64,000 bases of DNA from Diphasiastrum complanatum. Lineage: Eukaryota > Streptophyta > Lycopodiopsida > Lycopodiales > Lycopodiaceae. Below, one piece after another: positions 23,724-35,757 of the stretch (its first letter is position 1; each line of letters starts with the position of its first letter). The notes beneath the pieces were generated by a model. That model saw nothing but the letters and a program-made list of their open reading frames with translations, did not search any database and was not told where the DNA came from. The DNA lies in assembly GCA_029204225.1 (NCBI GenBank), contig CM055098.1:18943303-19007302 (forward strand), given 5' to 3'. The position numbers and the translations under genes were made by a program.

Positions 23724-24373
23724 TGTGAAAGATTTCAGATCCTTAAGATCCAATCTACTTGAATGATCTTTGGTTAGAAAGAGAAATACACTACCAATCT
23801 CACCAATGTAGAAAAATCAGCATCTACACACAATTTGAGATGCAAACACTAATAGAACTTGATCAAACTTGAATGAAATGACTATGTACTGTTGCTTTCC
23901 GTACAAAATCAGCAAGCTACTGTATTTCACATGTGTGGATCCAAAAATAGCAAATATAGATCATTCTACACATAGAATTGCAAGCAATCACCAAGATAGT
24001 GCACCAATGGATAGTAGAACCCAAGAGAACCATGTATAAGCATGAAATGAGATAGAGAAGAGAGAAGATTACTCTCTCCACGAGTTACATCCTCTTATAG
24101 CAGGTCCAAACCCTATTTGGCCACTTGGCTTTCCCACCAAAATGCTAACCCTACCAATTTTGGGTCTAGATTCAATGTACCCAACTTATTCAAATTGAAT
24201 CTACTCAAACTCGCATTCTATCTTTCCCACACTTTCAAAAAGTGTATATTCAAATGAAATTTAGACTAATGAACTTTGAAAAGTCAACCTCTAAGTCTAA
24301 AACAAGTTTTGGCCTCAATATGCCAAATATGGAAATATTGCAAAATGTGATGAAACTAGTTGAATCTCTCACA
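23724..24373 (-). repeat. B1 5' LTR
   Basis: 650 bp, TGTGAAAG...CTCACA. The palindrome seen in the 3' LTR appears here as TTTCACATGTGTGG. Confidence 0.95.
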
Positions 24374-24811
24374 CGGGGCTCCTAGGACGCGTGTCAGGAG
24401 CCAAACTGAGGCGGGGCCAAATCTCCTGTGCCAGTAAGATACGAGGCTTCTCTACAGTTAAAACTCTAAATATTCACATTGAGAAGCTCATCCTACTCCA
24501 TGCTTCAGACAGTTATTTCATCTATGCCATGGAGAACCTTCCCAACACTTTTCAATATTGTCAAGTCTAGGTTTCATGTCTATTGGGATAATAAATAATT
24601 GATTGACCTTTCTTTTACAGACAAAAGTCTATATATTTTAAAAAGGTTGTACATATCAGCATTTATACATATCAAGATCATCAATGGTTGTATATTTATG
24701 TATCCATGTCAGAGTGAGCCATTATAGCATTAAGTCATAAAGCATGAAATACTGAGTTCATGTAGTGACTGCAACCAACACAATTTTGTGTGTTTCATCA
24801 TATATATGTAC

Positions 24812-24940
<129 letters not shown>

Positions 24941-25126
24941 ATTGTGGTTATTGGCTATGTTTGAATTGTTCATGATTTAATGAATTGCTTGTGTTGTATG
25001 GTGGACACTTTAACCTTTGGCAATCTTACAGCTAGACGTAGTAAGATATGTGAGTTGGCCAGATGGTAAAAGATCAAATGTAAGGTAAACCCCACTTGGA
25101 TGCATTCTATCATTGATAAGTTAATG

Positions 25127-25200
25127 AGGTCGGCTCAATTGATTAGCTTGACAAAAGGTTTCTATGGTCCCAGGTTCAAGCCCCTCTTTGGAAATAAAAA
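25127..25200 (+). repeat. tRNA-derived SINE-like sequence (candidate)
   Basis: Has an A-box-like GGCTCAATTGATTAGC (25132-25147) and a B-box-like GGTTCAAGCCC (25173-25183) at tRNA-like spacing, followed by an A-rich stretch. A similar B-box fragment occurs at about 6625. No target duplication or clear 3' end was found, so this is tentative. Confidence 0.4.
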
Positions 25201-25320
25201 ATGCATTTATAGAAGAATGGAAATGAATCTGATTTAGAATTCATGTGATGTAGAAAATTTAAGCTCTAGCAAGTAAAGTGAAGTGAGTCTCTCTATGGTA
25301 GACATAATGGGGAGGTGACA

Positions 25321-25456
25321 CAACCAAATTCAAAATGCAATTGCTGACTTATGTTCATGGTGGGATTGAAGCCATACCATGTAGACGAACCAAACCAAAT
25401 TCACAATGCAGTTGTTGATGTTCATGGTGGGATTGAAGCCATACCATGTAGATGGA
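25321..25456. repeat. Two-copy tandem repeat of about 65-70 bp
   Basis: The unit AACCAAATTCAMAATGCART...GTTCATGGTGGGATTGAAGC...CATACCATGTAGA occurs twice in a row with minor changes. Confidence 0.85.
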
Positions 25457-27299
25457 CTAATGCTCTATTAACCTTCTAAGACTTAATCTGGAAGTGTTTC
25501 TTAGATTGAGATTTAAATTTAATTTAATAGCGAAAACTATCTCATTGCCAACTAAATGTCAAGGTGAATTGAAAGTTGATGGCTTGTGCATGGACAGTAT
25601 CCACGACTCACGAGCAACCTTGAAGCTTGGCATAGGGTAGATCTCTCTCATGCCTATCCTATTTCATGCCCCCCATCCCAAATTGCAGTTCTCACAAATC
25701 CAATGATCTTTTGCGTAATAATCAAGCTAGCATCAGGTACACTTGGTCAAGACCTGAGCAGTATCACTCGATACAATAATGATTCCAAATAATTACAGGG
25801 ATCAGTTTAAAATGTGTCAATATCCCAATCACAGTGATTCCAAGGCAGATCTGCAGATTTTGAAGTTCCTTAACAAGTAAAAATTAGACTGTATATGTTG
25901 TAAAAAAACATGTATTAATCAGATGAGTCTTGTAGCAGATGTAATAGAAAAGAGAAAGTGACTTCTTCTGGAGTAAATGTGAGTAACTGATGTCAAGGAA
26001 TCAAGAAGACAACTTCTTAACAAGAAGATTGTTCAAACATAGAAATCGAGGGAGCAATAGACCGGCTGGACGGCATCCCTGAACCGGAACCAGTAATCCA
26101 TTTCACAGGAAGCTTGTGAAGCTCACGAATCACAACAGAAACTCACGTTAAAAATAGAAATGTCGCTAGCTAGCTGCAGGTGCAAGGAAGACCCAAACTG
26201 CAACACAGTACTCTAGATTAAATAGCAGCCTGATTCATACTCATGGGGTGAGATGATGGAGACAAAACAGGAAGTTCTTCAGGTACGCGAAACTACCATG
26301 AAGGAACAGCCAAACCCACGTTTAAAAAAAATAAAATTGAAACGCTTATTTTTCAAAGAGAAAACGCAAGTTGCAAAAGCTCCTCACGGAATGACTAAAA
26401 TTGCAATGCCAGGTCCACTAAACAAGCTTCCTGAAATGCATTGCTGGCTGTCAGGCAACGTGGATAAGTGTTTCTAATCAGTAAATATAAACAAGTCCGC
26501 CACAGATATCTGCCACGAAGGATTTCCAATTAGCTGGACTTGTTGAGAGTGACACCAAGATTTCCCAGTATCTTATGAGGCAACGTCAGAGCAGCGGTTG
26601 ACTTGGCTTCTCTTCAGGGAGCTAGTGATTGGTGAATTCTCCAGTAGGACACAGCATGCGTATCTAGAAGCTATTTGCCAGTGGTATTTGGGTGCAGTGA
26701 AGTTCTTAAAATAAAGGTTAGCGATAGGATTCCGGAAGGGATTGCTCAGCTTAGCTCAGCTCCCACGAGCAGCTTATTTTGGGCTCATCGTATTCTTCAC
26801 AATTAATGCTGACAGTGGCCATGCATCCAGCCATTCTCGACGGCATGAAATCTTCCAGCATTGTTCATGACTTTGCCTTACGCTTCTAAAGCGATGAATG
26901 AGGATTATTCATGATTTTGACAAAGAATCCTCAAGCGTTGGAGTAGCATCGTTCATGATTTTGGTTACTTGTAAATCTTTAAGAGTGAGGCCCACCATTA
27001 AGCTTAGGAATATGCTAATCCCTAATTTTGCACCCCTATTAAGGTGCATTAGCTGGCCCCTCCTATACTATAGGAAGTCTAAGAACAAACTTCAAGTTTT
27101 CATTATAAAAGATGGAAAAACCCATCAAATACAAAAAAGTGGTACAAAGTTTAACGGCCACAAGGAGAATTAAGATGCTATAATACAACTATAACAAGAA
27201 TGTTGTGGTATCATGAAATTGTTGCCATAATGTTGTGTTTGATTGGCAGAGCGATATTGTGTTCCTCACTCTCCCCCGCTTCTCTTATGTGGAGGATGT

Positions 27300-27855
27300 T
27301 GTTGCTTCCTTCGTAGCCCGCACAATACAAGGGCTCTTAGAGCACTCCCATTTGTGGAACCTTAGGCTCTCCCATTTGAAATGGTATTTCATGATGGTTC
27401 AGACATTCGTTGAGGTCTGTCCTTAAAGGTGAGCCTGTTGGTGGTGCTGGTACTTTAGTAACGAGAGGTTCTGCAGATGCGTCCTTGGCTTGTGCAACTT
27501 CCTCTGCATGTGCCTCCTATATCCAATGGCATATCTTCTGGTATTGTCGCCCTTCTTCCCTTGCGTTAGGATATGGTCCTACGGTTGAGGGTTGATCGTC
27601 TGCCAATGATACTGAGGAGGGTGGTGATGGTGCCACTCCCTTCCGTTTCTGGGCTCGCGTAATTGCTAGCACCGGAATATGAGAAATTGGAGTTTTCTGT
27701 GGCATCCTGACCAATTCTTGTAATAGTGCCCGTATTCACATTCTCAACAACAGGGTGTAAATATGCCCTTATGAGGACATTCTACAATTTTGTTCCCTTC
27801 GCCGCATCTGTAGCAGCCATAGATTCTTCCACCTTGACATTGAGGTTGGGCAGCG
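27300..27855 (-). pseudogene. Gag-like zinc-knuckle gene, downstream part (split by B2)
   Basis: The minus strand just below 27855 reads CQGGRIYGCYRCGEGNKIVE then CPHKGIFTPCC. This is a CX2CX4(H)X4C zinc knuckle with His replaced by Lys, followed by a stop and another Cys-rich stretch (ECEYGHYYKNW). The upstream part lies on the far side of B2 at 45658-45826, and the frame joins there as ETYF-AQPQC across one copy of the target site. Low-complexity Pro/Ser/Ala-rich sequence follows (about 27720-27300). The architecture fits an LTR-element Gag; the superfamily is not clear. Confidence 0.6.
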
Positions 27856-28493
27856 TGTGAAAGATTTCAACTAGTTTAGTCAAATTTGGTCAAATTTGTT
27901 TATTTGGCAATTGAGGCCAATTTTCATATTAGACTTCGAGATTGTCATTTCAAAGTTATTTTAGTTCAAATGTATTTGAATTACCACTTTTAGAAAGTGA
28001 GAAATAGTAGAAGGTCGAGCTTAGTAGATTCAAATTTGAATGTTGGAGACATTGAATCTAGTCCACATTATTGGTAGGGTTTTGGATAGGGAGGGAAACC
28101 AACATCATTAATGAGTCATGGATATGCTATATATGGCCATACACATGTGAGTTCTCTCTCTCATCTCATTTTATGCTTATACATGAGTTCTCTTTGGTTC
28201 ATCTATCCATTGGTGCACTATATTGGTGATATCTTGCAATCTTGTGTGTAGAATGCTCCTTTTATGCTGTATACGGATCCACACGTGTTAAATATAGTAG
28301 CTTACTATTTTTGTACAAACATCAACTTCATTTCATCTTATGTTTGATGTTTGATCTAGTTCTTATCGAGTTTGTATCACTTTCATTAAGTAGATGCTAA
28401 CTTTTCTATGTTGCAAATGTGTAGATTGTGTCGACTTTCATACCAAAGATCAAGAGGACAAATTTGGATCTTAGTGATTCATAGTTCTTCACA
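27856..28493 (+). repeat. B2 5' LTR
   Basis: 638 bp, TGTGAAAG...TTCACA, similar along its length to the B2 3' LTR. Contains GGATCCACACGTGTTAAAT at 28276-28294. Confidence 0.95.
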
Positions 28494-28506
28494 TGGTATC
28501 AGAGCT
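28494..28506 (+). other. B2 primer-binding site (tRNA-iMet)
   Basis: TGGTATCAGAGCT directly after the 5' LTR. A leader of about 590 bp follows, up to the gag ATG at 29094. Confidence 0.95.
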
Positions 28507-29093
28507 TGTGTTGCAGGTTTTGAAAGGATCAAGCACATCTATCAAGGATTTGGAGGAGTTTCTATCTCGACAGCATGCTAGAATAGCTTCTACTCAAAAA
28601 TCAAGAAATTTGCATGTGTAGAATTGATCTTTTGCATATCAGAACACAATTTAGGTTTATGAACTTGAGAAATTTCGATTTCACACTTGGCTTACTGGAA
28701 TTGGCCAATTTTTTATGCATTAGGAAGGCTTCATTGGAGGCTACAAGATTCTATATCAATTTTTAGGCAATTGCATGTAGAATTTGAGATATTCAATTTT
28801 TTGTGATTTTGTCAAAACTCTATTTTTGATTGGATCTATATTTTGTGAGGTTGCTGGACTTAAATAGAGTGTGTTTCAATCTTAGGAAGTGGCAAGATTC
28901 ATTAGATTTTTGGTAGATCATAAAGTCATCAAGATTTCTACATTCTATGTGTTGATTTGCTAGATATAAGTGCAAGAAGAGAATTGAGAAGTTCCATATC
29001 TTTGTGATTTCTATTTGGAAACATTTGTTGTATTTCAAAATAGTGCTTTGTGCATTGGAATAGGTTGAAAAATAAAGATCAGGTCATTCCAAC

Positions 29094-30944
29094 ATGGCTA
29101 CAATGATTGGATTCATGTTGGAAGGCAATGCCAAGCTTACCTCATCCAACTACACTACATGGAAGGTGAGGATGGAATCAGTTTTTGAAATGCATGAGTT
29201 GATGGATATTGTTGTAGGGTTGGAGGAGAGACCCTTGGTTCAACAAGAGCAGTTGAGGTATGACAAGAGAGCTAAGAAAGCTCTACACATGATCAAGATG
29301 AATGTTACCAATGAGCCACTCAAGGAGATTGGTAAGTCCAATTCATCTCGAGAGGCTTGGGAAGCTTTGAAGAAGCTTTATGAATCCAAGTCTACTTCTA
29401 GAGTGTTGACTCTAAGAAGACAAATCTCTCAAAGAAAGAAGAAGAAAGTCCTAATACTTTTGTTTTGAAAGTGAAGGCTTTAAGTGATGAGTTAGCTTGC
29501 ATTGATGAGAGCATTAAGGAAGGAGAGATTGTTCAAGCTTCTTAATTGTTTGTTGGATGCTCATGCTAAAATTGTACAAAGTCTTTCTATTCAAAAAAAT
29601 TTGCCATGTTTGGTGGATCTTCAAGAGATCTTGATCAATGAAGAATATAGGCTTCAAGCAAGAGCTGGATCTACATCGACATCTCAAGATGAGGAGGCCA
29701 TGTTCATCAAAGGCAAGTTCAAGGGCAAAAGCAAGGGCAAGTGGTCTAAAGGACAAGATCATGGTGAGTCTTCTTATTTTGGTAAGAAGAAAAATAGGTC
29801 AAAGTTGAAGTGCTTCTATTGTGGCGTCAAAGGTCATTTTGCAAGTGATTGCTACAAAAAGAAGAGAGATCAAGGAGACAAGCAAGATAATCTAACTCTT
29901 GATGAGGATGGTGTTGATGCTCAAAACACAAATGATGATGCTTTTGTGATGTCTTCATGTTTCAGTTCTATTGTTAGAGATATTGATCTGTAGTGGATTG
30001 ACAGTGGAGCAAACTCACGCATAATTTTTCACAAAGAGTATTCCACTTCTTTGTTGGCATATGGAGATGACAAGAGGGTGATCTACACGTCCGATGATGG
30101 TGAGTGTGCAATCAAAGGGATTGGCACAATTCCTATTTCTCTCTCTACAAATAGGAATGATCATTTTAGGATGTTTTGTTTATTCCATCTATTACTAAGA
30201 ACCTACTTAGTGTGAGTCAAATGCTAAGCAATGGTCTTAAGGTTGAGTTTGATGGAGATGCTTGTATGATCAAAAGGAAGGATGCCTTGATTGCAAAAGG
30301 TAAAAGACAAGGGAAGTTATTTAAATTAGATGCTTGTGTTATTGCTAACCAAGTTGGATGTGTGGCAAGTGAAAAAATACCTATTCAAAAGGTTTGGCAT
30401 AAGAGGATGGGGCATCTCAACAACAAGTTATTGGAGGTAATGGCTAGAAAGCAAGTTGTGATTAGTTTTCCAAGTTCCTTAACTAGCATCCATCATGTTT
30501 GTAATCCTTGTGCTTTGTCAAAGTCACATATACAACCTTATACTAGATCTACATATAGATCTACAAAGCCTTTTCAAGTTGTACATTTGTATATTCATGG
30601 AACTACTACAATTAGCAATAGTGGAGCTAAGATATACGTAACTTTCATTGATGATTTTAGTAGATTGTGTTGGATCTATCTACTAAAGAGAAAATATGAA
30701 GTGTATGATGTCTTAGAGAAGTTCAAGAATGCAAGGGAGAACCAATTTGCCACAAGGATCAAGTGCTTGAAGAGTGAATGGTGGTGAGTATATCTCAACC
30801 AATTTCAAGAGGGAGTACAAAACTCCAAGGGCACCACAACAAAATGGAGTGGCCAAGAGGAAGAATGGAGCTTTATGTGAAAGTTAGGAGCTAATCTTCC
30901 AAAACCATTTTGGGATCCAGCTTTGTTGTGTGCAAAAATTGTAT
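29094..30944 (+). pseudogene. B2 gag, protease and integrase (N-terminal part)
   Basis: The ATG at 29094 opens a gag closely similar to B1 (SSNYTTWKVRMESVFEMHE). A small deletion near 29430 shifts the frame. The zinc knuckle CFYCGVKGHFASDC (about 29812-29855) is intact. The protease motif WIDSGANS is preceded by an in-frame TAG at about 29991. Integrase resumes at about 30176 with HHCC (WHKRMGHLN...CNPC) and the first catalytic Asp region altered (VHLYIHG instead of VHSDIHG). Sequence after 30788 is degenerate but still shows PQQNGVA. The element could not encode active integrase. Confidence 0.9.
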
Positions 30945-30949
30945 GCAAT

Positions 30950-31471
30950 ATATAAGGGAAGCTCCTTAAATCCTGCTTACAAATCCCAAACACAAAGGAT
31001 AACACACTATGGAGAAACCACCCAACCAAGTAGAAGCATCCAATCAAACTCTAGAAGCCTCACCCCCAAGACAAGGAACAAGAAGCATGAATGTAGAGTG
31101 AGAGCCTGGCAATGAATCCAAAACCATGATGAGGAGTAGGGCGAGTTTGGACCCAATATATAGAGCCAAAAGCATCCTTGGCACTTAGCCATGCATAGCC
31201 CTAAGTTCCCTATACATAGATTCACCTAGAATAGAGTCCTAAGCATGGACCAACTATTCATAGAATTGCTATTGATAACTCTACACATGCATACATTGTC
31301 TCATACCTTGTCTAAACTCCATTTAGTGTGTTTTGGGCCTCACAAGGATATTACTTACTTTCGGGTCACGTACAGTATGACGTGGCATAACTAATAGCTT
31401 GTTTCACTGGAACACCGTGTATCCAAGACTAGGAGTATATTGTATCCTATGTACTGGTCATGGACATAACA
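30950..31471 (-). mobile_element. R1a: 522-bp insertion in B2 integrase (probable solo LTR)
   Basis: Interrupts integrase between VCN and RWPNAILDGRTPF, which are adjacent in B1. Flanked by a CAATA direct repeat (30945-30949 and 31472-31476). Read on the minus strand it starts TGTTATGTCCATG and has a central TATA-like GGCTCTATATATTGGG, as an LTR would; the other end does not show a clear CA. Another diverged member ends at 47542. No coding capacity. Confidence 0.6.
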
Positions 31472-31476
31472 CAATA

Positions 31477-32049
31477 GGTGGCCCAATGCTATATTGGATG
31501 GAAGGACACCTTTTGAGATGTTATTCAAGGGGAGGCCGAGTGTCAAGTTTTTTAGAACTTTTGGATGCACTGTCACTATAACTCTTGCTGATAGGAAAAA
31601 GGAGGATCCATCTTCACGGAAAGGTACATTTGTTGGATATAGTGAGATGAGTAAAGCCTACAAGGTTAACATTCCTACTACTAAGAAGGTGATTATTGGT
31701 AGAGATGTCATTTTGGATGAGGGGAACATTCCAAAAGTATCTTGAAGTATTATTGATGATGATGTAAATGGATCTCGAGAGCTACAATCCATCTACAAAG
31801 CCAAATCATGTGTGTCTTCTACAAAAGAGTTTGTATGGTCTTAAGCAAGCACCAAGGAGTTGGTATGCCAAGCTTAACACTTTTTTCCTCTCTCAAAGGT
31901 TTGTTATGAGTGAGTATGATCATTCAATTTATTATAGGTTTTCTAGAAATGATGTTACCATCTTGCTAATCTATGTGGATGATATCACCTTGAGTGGTGG
32001 AAACAGTCAAGATGTTGATGATATTAAGAGTGCTCTCAAGAAGGAGTTT
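31477..32049 (+). pseudogene. B2 integrase C-terminal part fused to RT by deletion
   Basis: 31477-31745 continues integrase (NAILDGRTPFEMLFKGRPS, VIIGRDVILDEGN). At about 31775 it jumps directly into RT (SYNPSTKPNHVCLLQKSLYG, with catalytic LLIYVDDITLSG). Compared with B1, several hundred bp of linker and RT fingers are missing. RT stops abruptly at KKEF (32049), where the 12-kb block begins. Confidence 0.85.
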
Positions 32050-32310
32050 TCATATAGTTTTATTTTTTCTCTCGGCCACCTCATTTTGTTGGGGGTTGTA
32101 GGAACATGTGAACTCTCTTCTTATGCCATTACTCTCACAAAAATCCCTCATTCTATTGGAGATATATTCTCCTCCATTATCACACCTTAGAACTTTGATG
32201 TTAGAACTAAGTTGCTTCTCAGCAAGAGATTTAAACTTTACAAAAGCTTCATATACAAGATCTTCTTTGGCAATAGATCTATCCAAGTAAATCTAGTACA
32301 ATCATCTATG
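32050..32310 (-). pseudogene. Copia integrase fragment, opposite strand
   Basis: An isolated piece of integrase core: KVLRCDNGGEYISN with the second catalytic Asp and NPQQNEVAERKNKT with the Glu. It abuts the plus-strand B2 RT on one side and C1 RT on the other. It may be a remnant of element E, whose primer site and LTR lie at 42869 beyond C1, or an independently captured patch. Confidence 0.75.
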
Positions 32311-32313
32311 AAT

Positions 32314-33431
32314 CTATTCTCTTTCTTCCTCAATCTTTGGACAGTCGTCATTTGTTAGCACCATCCCTGCAAGCATTGGAGTGTTTGCTCCCTTGCAGTT
32401 TAGCATTCCAAAGTCCTCTAGGATATTTTGGGTGTATCTGGACTGGTGAAGGTATAACTTGCCTCCCTCATAGTCCCTTTCAATTTGTAAGCCTAGTAAC
32501 ACCTGGCTTCTCCCAGATCCACTATCTCAAAATGTTTCGAGATGTCTGTCTTTACTTCAGCAATTAGCTGCTCACTCTTGCAAAGTATCAGAGGGTCGTC
32601 TACATAAACAGCCACGATGATAATCTGCCCATCTGTAACTCGGACATACACATTGGAGTCAGCCAACAAAGGCTTGAATCCCAATGATTTCAGAGCTTGA
32701 TCCTTCTTCTTGTACCATTGTCGGACTGATTGCTTCAGACCGTAGATGCTTCTATGCATTCTGCACACATAGTCAAGAAGTGAATTCAAGACAAATCTTG
32801 GGGGTTGATCCATGTAGACCTCTTCGTCTAATTCGCCATGTAAGAAGGTTGTCTTCTCATTCACAATGTGGATCCTAAGGTCATAAGCTGCTGCATATGC
32901 AAACAACAGACGTAGGGATGAATGTTTGACGACAGGAGAGAAGGTTTCAGAGTAGTCAATACCGTATCTTTGAGAGAAACCCTTCGCTACCAGTCTTGCC
33001 TTGTATTTCGTCACACTCCCGTCTGGTCCATATTTGAGTTTGAAAACCCATTTGCATTTGACAGTCTTGCGCTTATGAGGTGATGGCTCCAATGTCCATA
33101 CCTGGTTCTTCCTCATGGACTCCATCTCTTCGTTCATGGCTTGGATCCATTTGTCATTTTATGGACCTTCAATCGCCTCCTCGAATGTCTGTGGTTCCCC
33201 ACTGAACTCGCAGAATTCTTCTGATGTGGAAGCTGAGCTGCCTGGCACAAATCTTGCTGGTGCTCTTCGTGGTCTTGTCGACCTTCTGGGAGATCCTCCC
33301 AGAACAGCTATGCCTTTGCCCTTGTCTGCTCTGCTCGATCCGGAACCATCTTGGTTTACAGGAACTGCAATGGCAGGTTGCCTCTCGAATCTTTCTTCAT
33401 CTGATTCGTCGCTCGAATGGGAGAGACTCAA
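32314..33431 (-). pseudogene. C1 reverse transcriptase and linker
   Basis: Linker (GGSPRRSTRPRRAPARF, ending FEEAIEGP) then a stop. RT starts near 33137 with NEEMESMRKNQVWTL and continues KCKWVFKLKYGPDGSV, TTFLHGELDEEVYMDQ, YGLKQSVRQWYKKK and YVDDPLIL, with Pro inserted after the catalytic YVDD. A frameshift at about 32500 leads into the block ending 32314. No RNase H follows. Confidence 0.9.
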
Positions 33432-34696
33432 AAATTTTCATTTTCATGTTCGTCCTCTACTCCCTCTGATGTTGGCGGCAGGTCATAGTACTGTCTTTCC
33501 AGAACTTCATAGCTAACAGGGTCTTCGTTGGCCATTGTCATGCTCTCGTCAAATTTGACATCCCTCACTGTTTTCACAGTGTTCCTGTTTAGCATGTAGA
33601 TTCTGTAGTATGACGAATTATTGTCATAACCTACCAGAAGTCCTTGCTCGGCTTTCTCATCAAGCTTCTTGCGAAGCTTATCAGGAATATGTGCATATGC
33701 TACACAGCCAAATATTCTGACACCACCATAGCTCATGTGGTGTCGTGTGAGGAACCCCAGATTTACCTAACTTGTTTAGGATGTATGCGGCGGTAGCTAC
33801 TGCTTCAGCCCATAGTGCCCTTGGAGCCTTCGAGTATGCCATCATGCATCTGGCTGCTTCCAACAGGGTCCTGTTCTTTTGTTCAGCAGCACCATTGTGT
33901 TGCGGTATGTAGGCTACAGTTCTTCTGTGAATGATGCCACGATCATTGCAGAAGTCAGTGAAGCGATTCGAGATATATTCGCCACCTCGATCTGTTCTGA
34001 TCTGCTTCACCTTGTTGTCTGCGCATCTCTCAGTCCAATTCACATATATAGTGAATTTATCGAGTGCTTCAGATTTATTCTGAGTAAAATACACTCTAGA
34101 AAACTTGCTATAATCATCAATGAAGGTTATATAATAGTTTGAACCTTCCACTGAGATCATGTTGAATGGACTGCAGATGTCAGAGTGCACCAGTCTTTGA
34201 CGAATGGTGTGCGTGACATCTTGCCTTTCAAATATGCATCACAGGTGGTCGAACTGGTTGCATTCAAGATGCTGACCCCTGTTATCGCTCCATGATGACT
34301 TTTCTGGTAGAGTGTCATTGAGTTCATGTGGCAGAGTCTTCTGTGCCACAGAGTGTCTAGCGAGTCGTCATGGGTCTGATGCATTTGATCTTCAGGTAGG
34401 TGCACCTTTACATGATATAGGTTGCCCTTGCTTCTGTCTTGAGTAATGAGAGTGCTGGTGCTGTCATCAATCACATGGCATGCTTTATTAGAAAACATCT
34501 CACACATCCCTGCATTTGCTATTCTTGCTACAGAGAGCAAGTCTTGCTGCAGAGTTGGCACAAACAGAATGTCTTCGAGTCGTCTGTCTCTATGATTGGT
34601 GTTGAGCCAGAGTGAACCAATACTGTTCACTTGATGTCTGGATCCATCTCCAAGAACTATGAATCTTGAGGGATCTGCACTTCTGAAATCAGACAT
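33428..34696 (-). pseudogene. C1 protease C-terminal part and integrase
   Basis: 34696-34157 carries the gag-pre-integrase region and HHCC domain (LWHRRLCHMN...CDAYLKG). The core (34190-33681) shows MHSDICSPF, RTDRGGEYISN and IPQHNGAAEQKN, so all three catalytic acids are present. The block ending 33428 continues GCVAYAHIPDKLRKKLDEKA. Frames change at about 34170 and 33700. Confidence 0.9.
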
Positions 34697-34699
34697 GAT

Positions 34700-35757
34700 T
34701 CATCTTGATGTCACGAAGTGCGAGGTGGCTCCTGAATCCAGGATCACCTTGTGTGTGTCAGAGGTTGATGTTGTGAACACATCTTCACAGAAGTAGGCGG
34801 TCGAACAATTTTTGTTCGTTTTCTCTTCGCCCATCTTCGAGCTCTCGGGCTCCTCGACATAGGAAGAACTATTATCGTTCTGATGTCTGTTCTGTGCTGA
34901 TCTGTTTCTTGGGTTCTGACAGCAATCCAAGGTTGCATGACCCTTCTTATGGCAATGGATACACTCAATCTTGGGATTGAGCCAGCAGGTATCTACTGTA
35001 TGCCCGTCTCTTCTGCATCTCGTGCAGGTCTTCTTGTCAACATCTTGTCGTTTCAACCTCCCTTTGGTCTTCCAGTTGCTTTTGCTGGTCCCCTCTGCCT
35101 GTTGGTCATGATCCTACCTATGCTTCGACTCCCTCTTAGGCTTGAACTGTTTCTTTGATTGTTCTCTGTTGCCATAGAGTGCCTGGTTAGAATCATCTTT
35201 GTGATCAAGATGCTCTATGGCCTCAACTTCCTCTCGAATCTTGACAATCGCCTTTTCGAGGTTCATGATAGGATCTTTCGCGAGCAGGGTTCGTGTGTCT
35301 GAAAAGATCTGGGTAAGGCTCTCAACAGATATGTGAGCTGCTTCTCAGCTGATACTGCATTCTTTACTCCTGAGTTGTGTAGAGATAGAAATAGATCCTT
35401 CATCTTTCTTACGAAAGAGGTAAGGTCTTTTACATCCCACTACATATTCGTCAGCTGATCTTCCAGCATCATAATCTGACTTCTTGATTTCATTTGAAAT
35501 CTTGTGAGTAGTGCATCCCACATCTCCTTAGCTTTGGAGAGTGTAGCCAGGTCAAGTATAAGGCTATCTTCGATGGAAGATGATAGCAAGGCTACTGCCT
35601 TGTCATTTTTCTCCCTCCATTCGCGTAGCTCCTTGCCTGTTGTCATAGGCATTTCTTCTGTGCCATCCACCCAGGGGAAGAGTCCTTCACCCTTGAGTAT
35701 CAAAAATGTCTTAACTTTCTAGGCAAGAAAGTTAGATCTTGAAGAATTAAGTATAGT
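34700..35757 (-). pseudogene. C1 gag and protease N-terminal part
   Basis: Gag begins in MASISSM (ATG about 35793) but is broken by TAG codons. One replaces the Trp of FLAWKVKTFL near 35720. Capsid sequence follows (LKGEGLFPWVDGTEEMPMTT, EMWDALLTRFQ). Two zinc knuckles are intact: CTRCRRDGHTVDTC and CIHCHKKGHATLDC. Protease is VILDSGATSHFVTSR. The segment 35056-35440 is frame-shifted but homologous to gag in C2. Confidence 0.85.

Larger units (their letters stand above)
18570..24373 (-). mobile_element. Near-intact Ty1/copia element B1
   Basis: Complete element of 5804 bp with both LTRs (627 and 650 bp), a perfect 5-bp target duplication CGGGG, primer-binding site, polypurine tract and a gag-pol frame broken by one lesion. 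The LTRs are almost identical apart from two short indels (about 13 and 11 bp, both missing from the 3' LTR copy) and a few substitutions, so it is young. It sits inside T2. B2 at 27856 belongs to a closely related family. Confidence 0.97.
18161..24446. mobile_element. T2: second member of the T1 TIR family, interrupted by B1
   Basis: Without B1 and its target duplication the element is 477 bp (18161-18569 plus 24379-24446). It is flanked by perfect 9-bp direct repeats CTTCTCTAC (18152-18160 and 24447-24455). Termini: CACTGTCGCTTATTGGCAC on the left and, read inward from the right end, CCTCGTATCTTACTGGCAC. They share CTTAYTGGCAC with both ends of T1. Like T1 it is GC-rich and non-coding, with a CACGTG box (TCCACGTGGA, about 18487-18496), a TATA-like CTATATATGC (about 18450) and strong hairpins near both ends (for example GGCTCCT against AGGAGCC at 24378-24402). 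Confidence 0.8.
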
